From Pseudomonadota bacterium (GTDB taxonomy: Bacteria; Pseudomonadota; Alphaproteobacteria; Rhodobacterales; Rhodobacteraceae): DNA of 5,114 nt. Where the stretch lies: assembly GCA_027623875.1 (NCBI GenBank), contig JAQBUS010000123.1, positions 1 to 5,114 on the forward strand, read 5' to 3'. The notes beneath the pieces were generated by a model, which was not told where the DNA came from, did no database searches, and saw only the letters and a program-made list of their open reading frames with translations. This document shows positions 5,096 to 5,114 of this stretch, in pieces (the first letter of the stretch is position 1; each line of letters begins with the position of its first letter). The position numbers were made by a program, and so were the translations under genes.

Positions 5096-5114
5096 ATGAA
5101 GTTTACGATTTCCT
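5096..5114 (+). CDS. pheT: Phenylalanyl-tRNA synthetase beta subunit, first codons only (partial)
   Basis: The window ends six codons into a frame reading MKFTIS, which matches the usual start of PheT in this group (MKFTLSWL or similar). Position directly after pheS, on the same strand and with an AAAGG ribosome binding site, makes the assignment strong despite the short visible part. PheT is the large beta subunit of the synthetase; in the family it carries the editing domain that hydrolyses mischarged Tyr-tRNA-Phe and most of the tRNA-binding surface. None of those domains is visible here. Confidence 0.85.

Noticed and set aside
1..5114. Mobile element, CRISPR array, toxin-antitoxin, phage or other novel multi-gene system
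   Set aside because: All sizeable plausible frames belong to known housekeeping families or DUF1244; I saw no transposase, terminal repeats, spaced direct repeats or tRNA-like cloverleaf.

Overview
The window reads as a block of chromosomal housekeeping genes from an AT-rich member of the Alphaproteobacteria (roughly 40% G+C by eye, lower between genes). That placement rests on three things: a pyruvate kinase and a DUF1244 protein next to rpmI-rplT-pheS-pheT, protein signatures of the alphaproteobacterial type (for example the DUF1244 core and the PheS active-site segment), and strong AGGAG-type ribosome binding sites. It is inferred from recognition, not from a search.

Layout. Bases 1-57 hold the last 18 codons of an unidentified plus-strand gene. 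Bases 58-214 are AT-rich and carry a perfect 10-bp inverted repeat. Bases 215-1066 (+) encode a fold-type IV PLP enzyme, most likely D-amino-acid aminotransferase. Its 3' end overlaps by 8 bp the 3' end of a convergent DUF1244 gene (1059-1358, -). A 180-bp AT-rich divergent spacer with a small GTATAG/CTATAC palindrome leads to pyruvate kinase (1539-2984, +). Next is a 171-bp spacer with a possible promoter and a structured leader, then ribosomal proteins L35 (3156-3356) and L20 (3369-3731), 12 bp apart. Another 171-bp spacer holds a GNRA-capped hairpin followed by T-rich sequence (probable terminator or attenuator), then pheS (3903-4991). A 104-bp spacer then leads to the first six codons of pheT (5096 to the window edge).

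How the genes work together. L35 and L20 are 50S subunit proteins, and PheS/PheT form the heterotetrameric phenylalanyl-tRNA synthetase, so the right half is a translation cluster like the classic infC-rpmI-rplT-pheST locus. Here, however, pyk and not infC lies upstream of rpmI, and the spacers suggest at least two transcription units. Pyruvate kinase supplies ATP and pyruvate at the end of glycolysis. The aminotransferase would exchange amino groups between D-amino acids and 2-oxo acids, including pyruvate, plausibly feeding D-Ala or D-Glu to peptidoglycan.

I found no mobile element, CRISPR array, tRNA, rRNA or phage gene, and nothing that looks like an undescribed multi-gene system. The points worth a second look are the untranslated spacers (possible cis-regulation of rpmI, pheS and pheT), a substituted carboxylate-binding residue in the aminotransferase, and the function-unknown DUF1244 protein with its CRNC motif.
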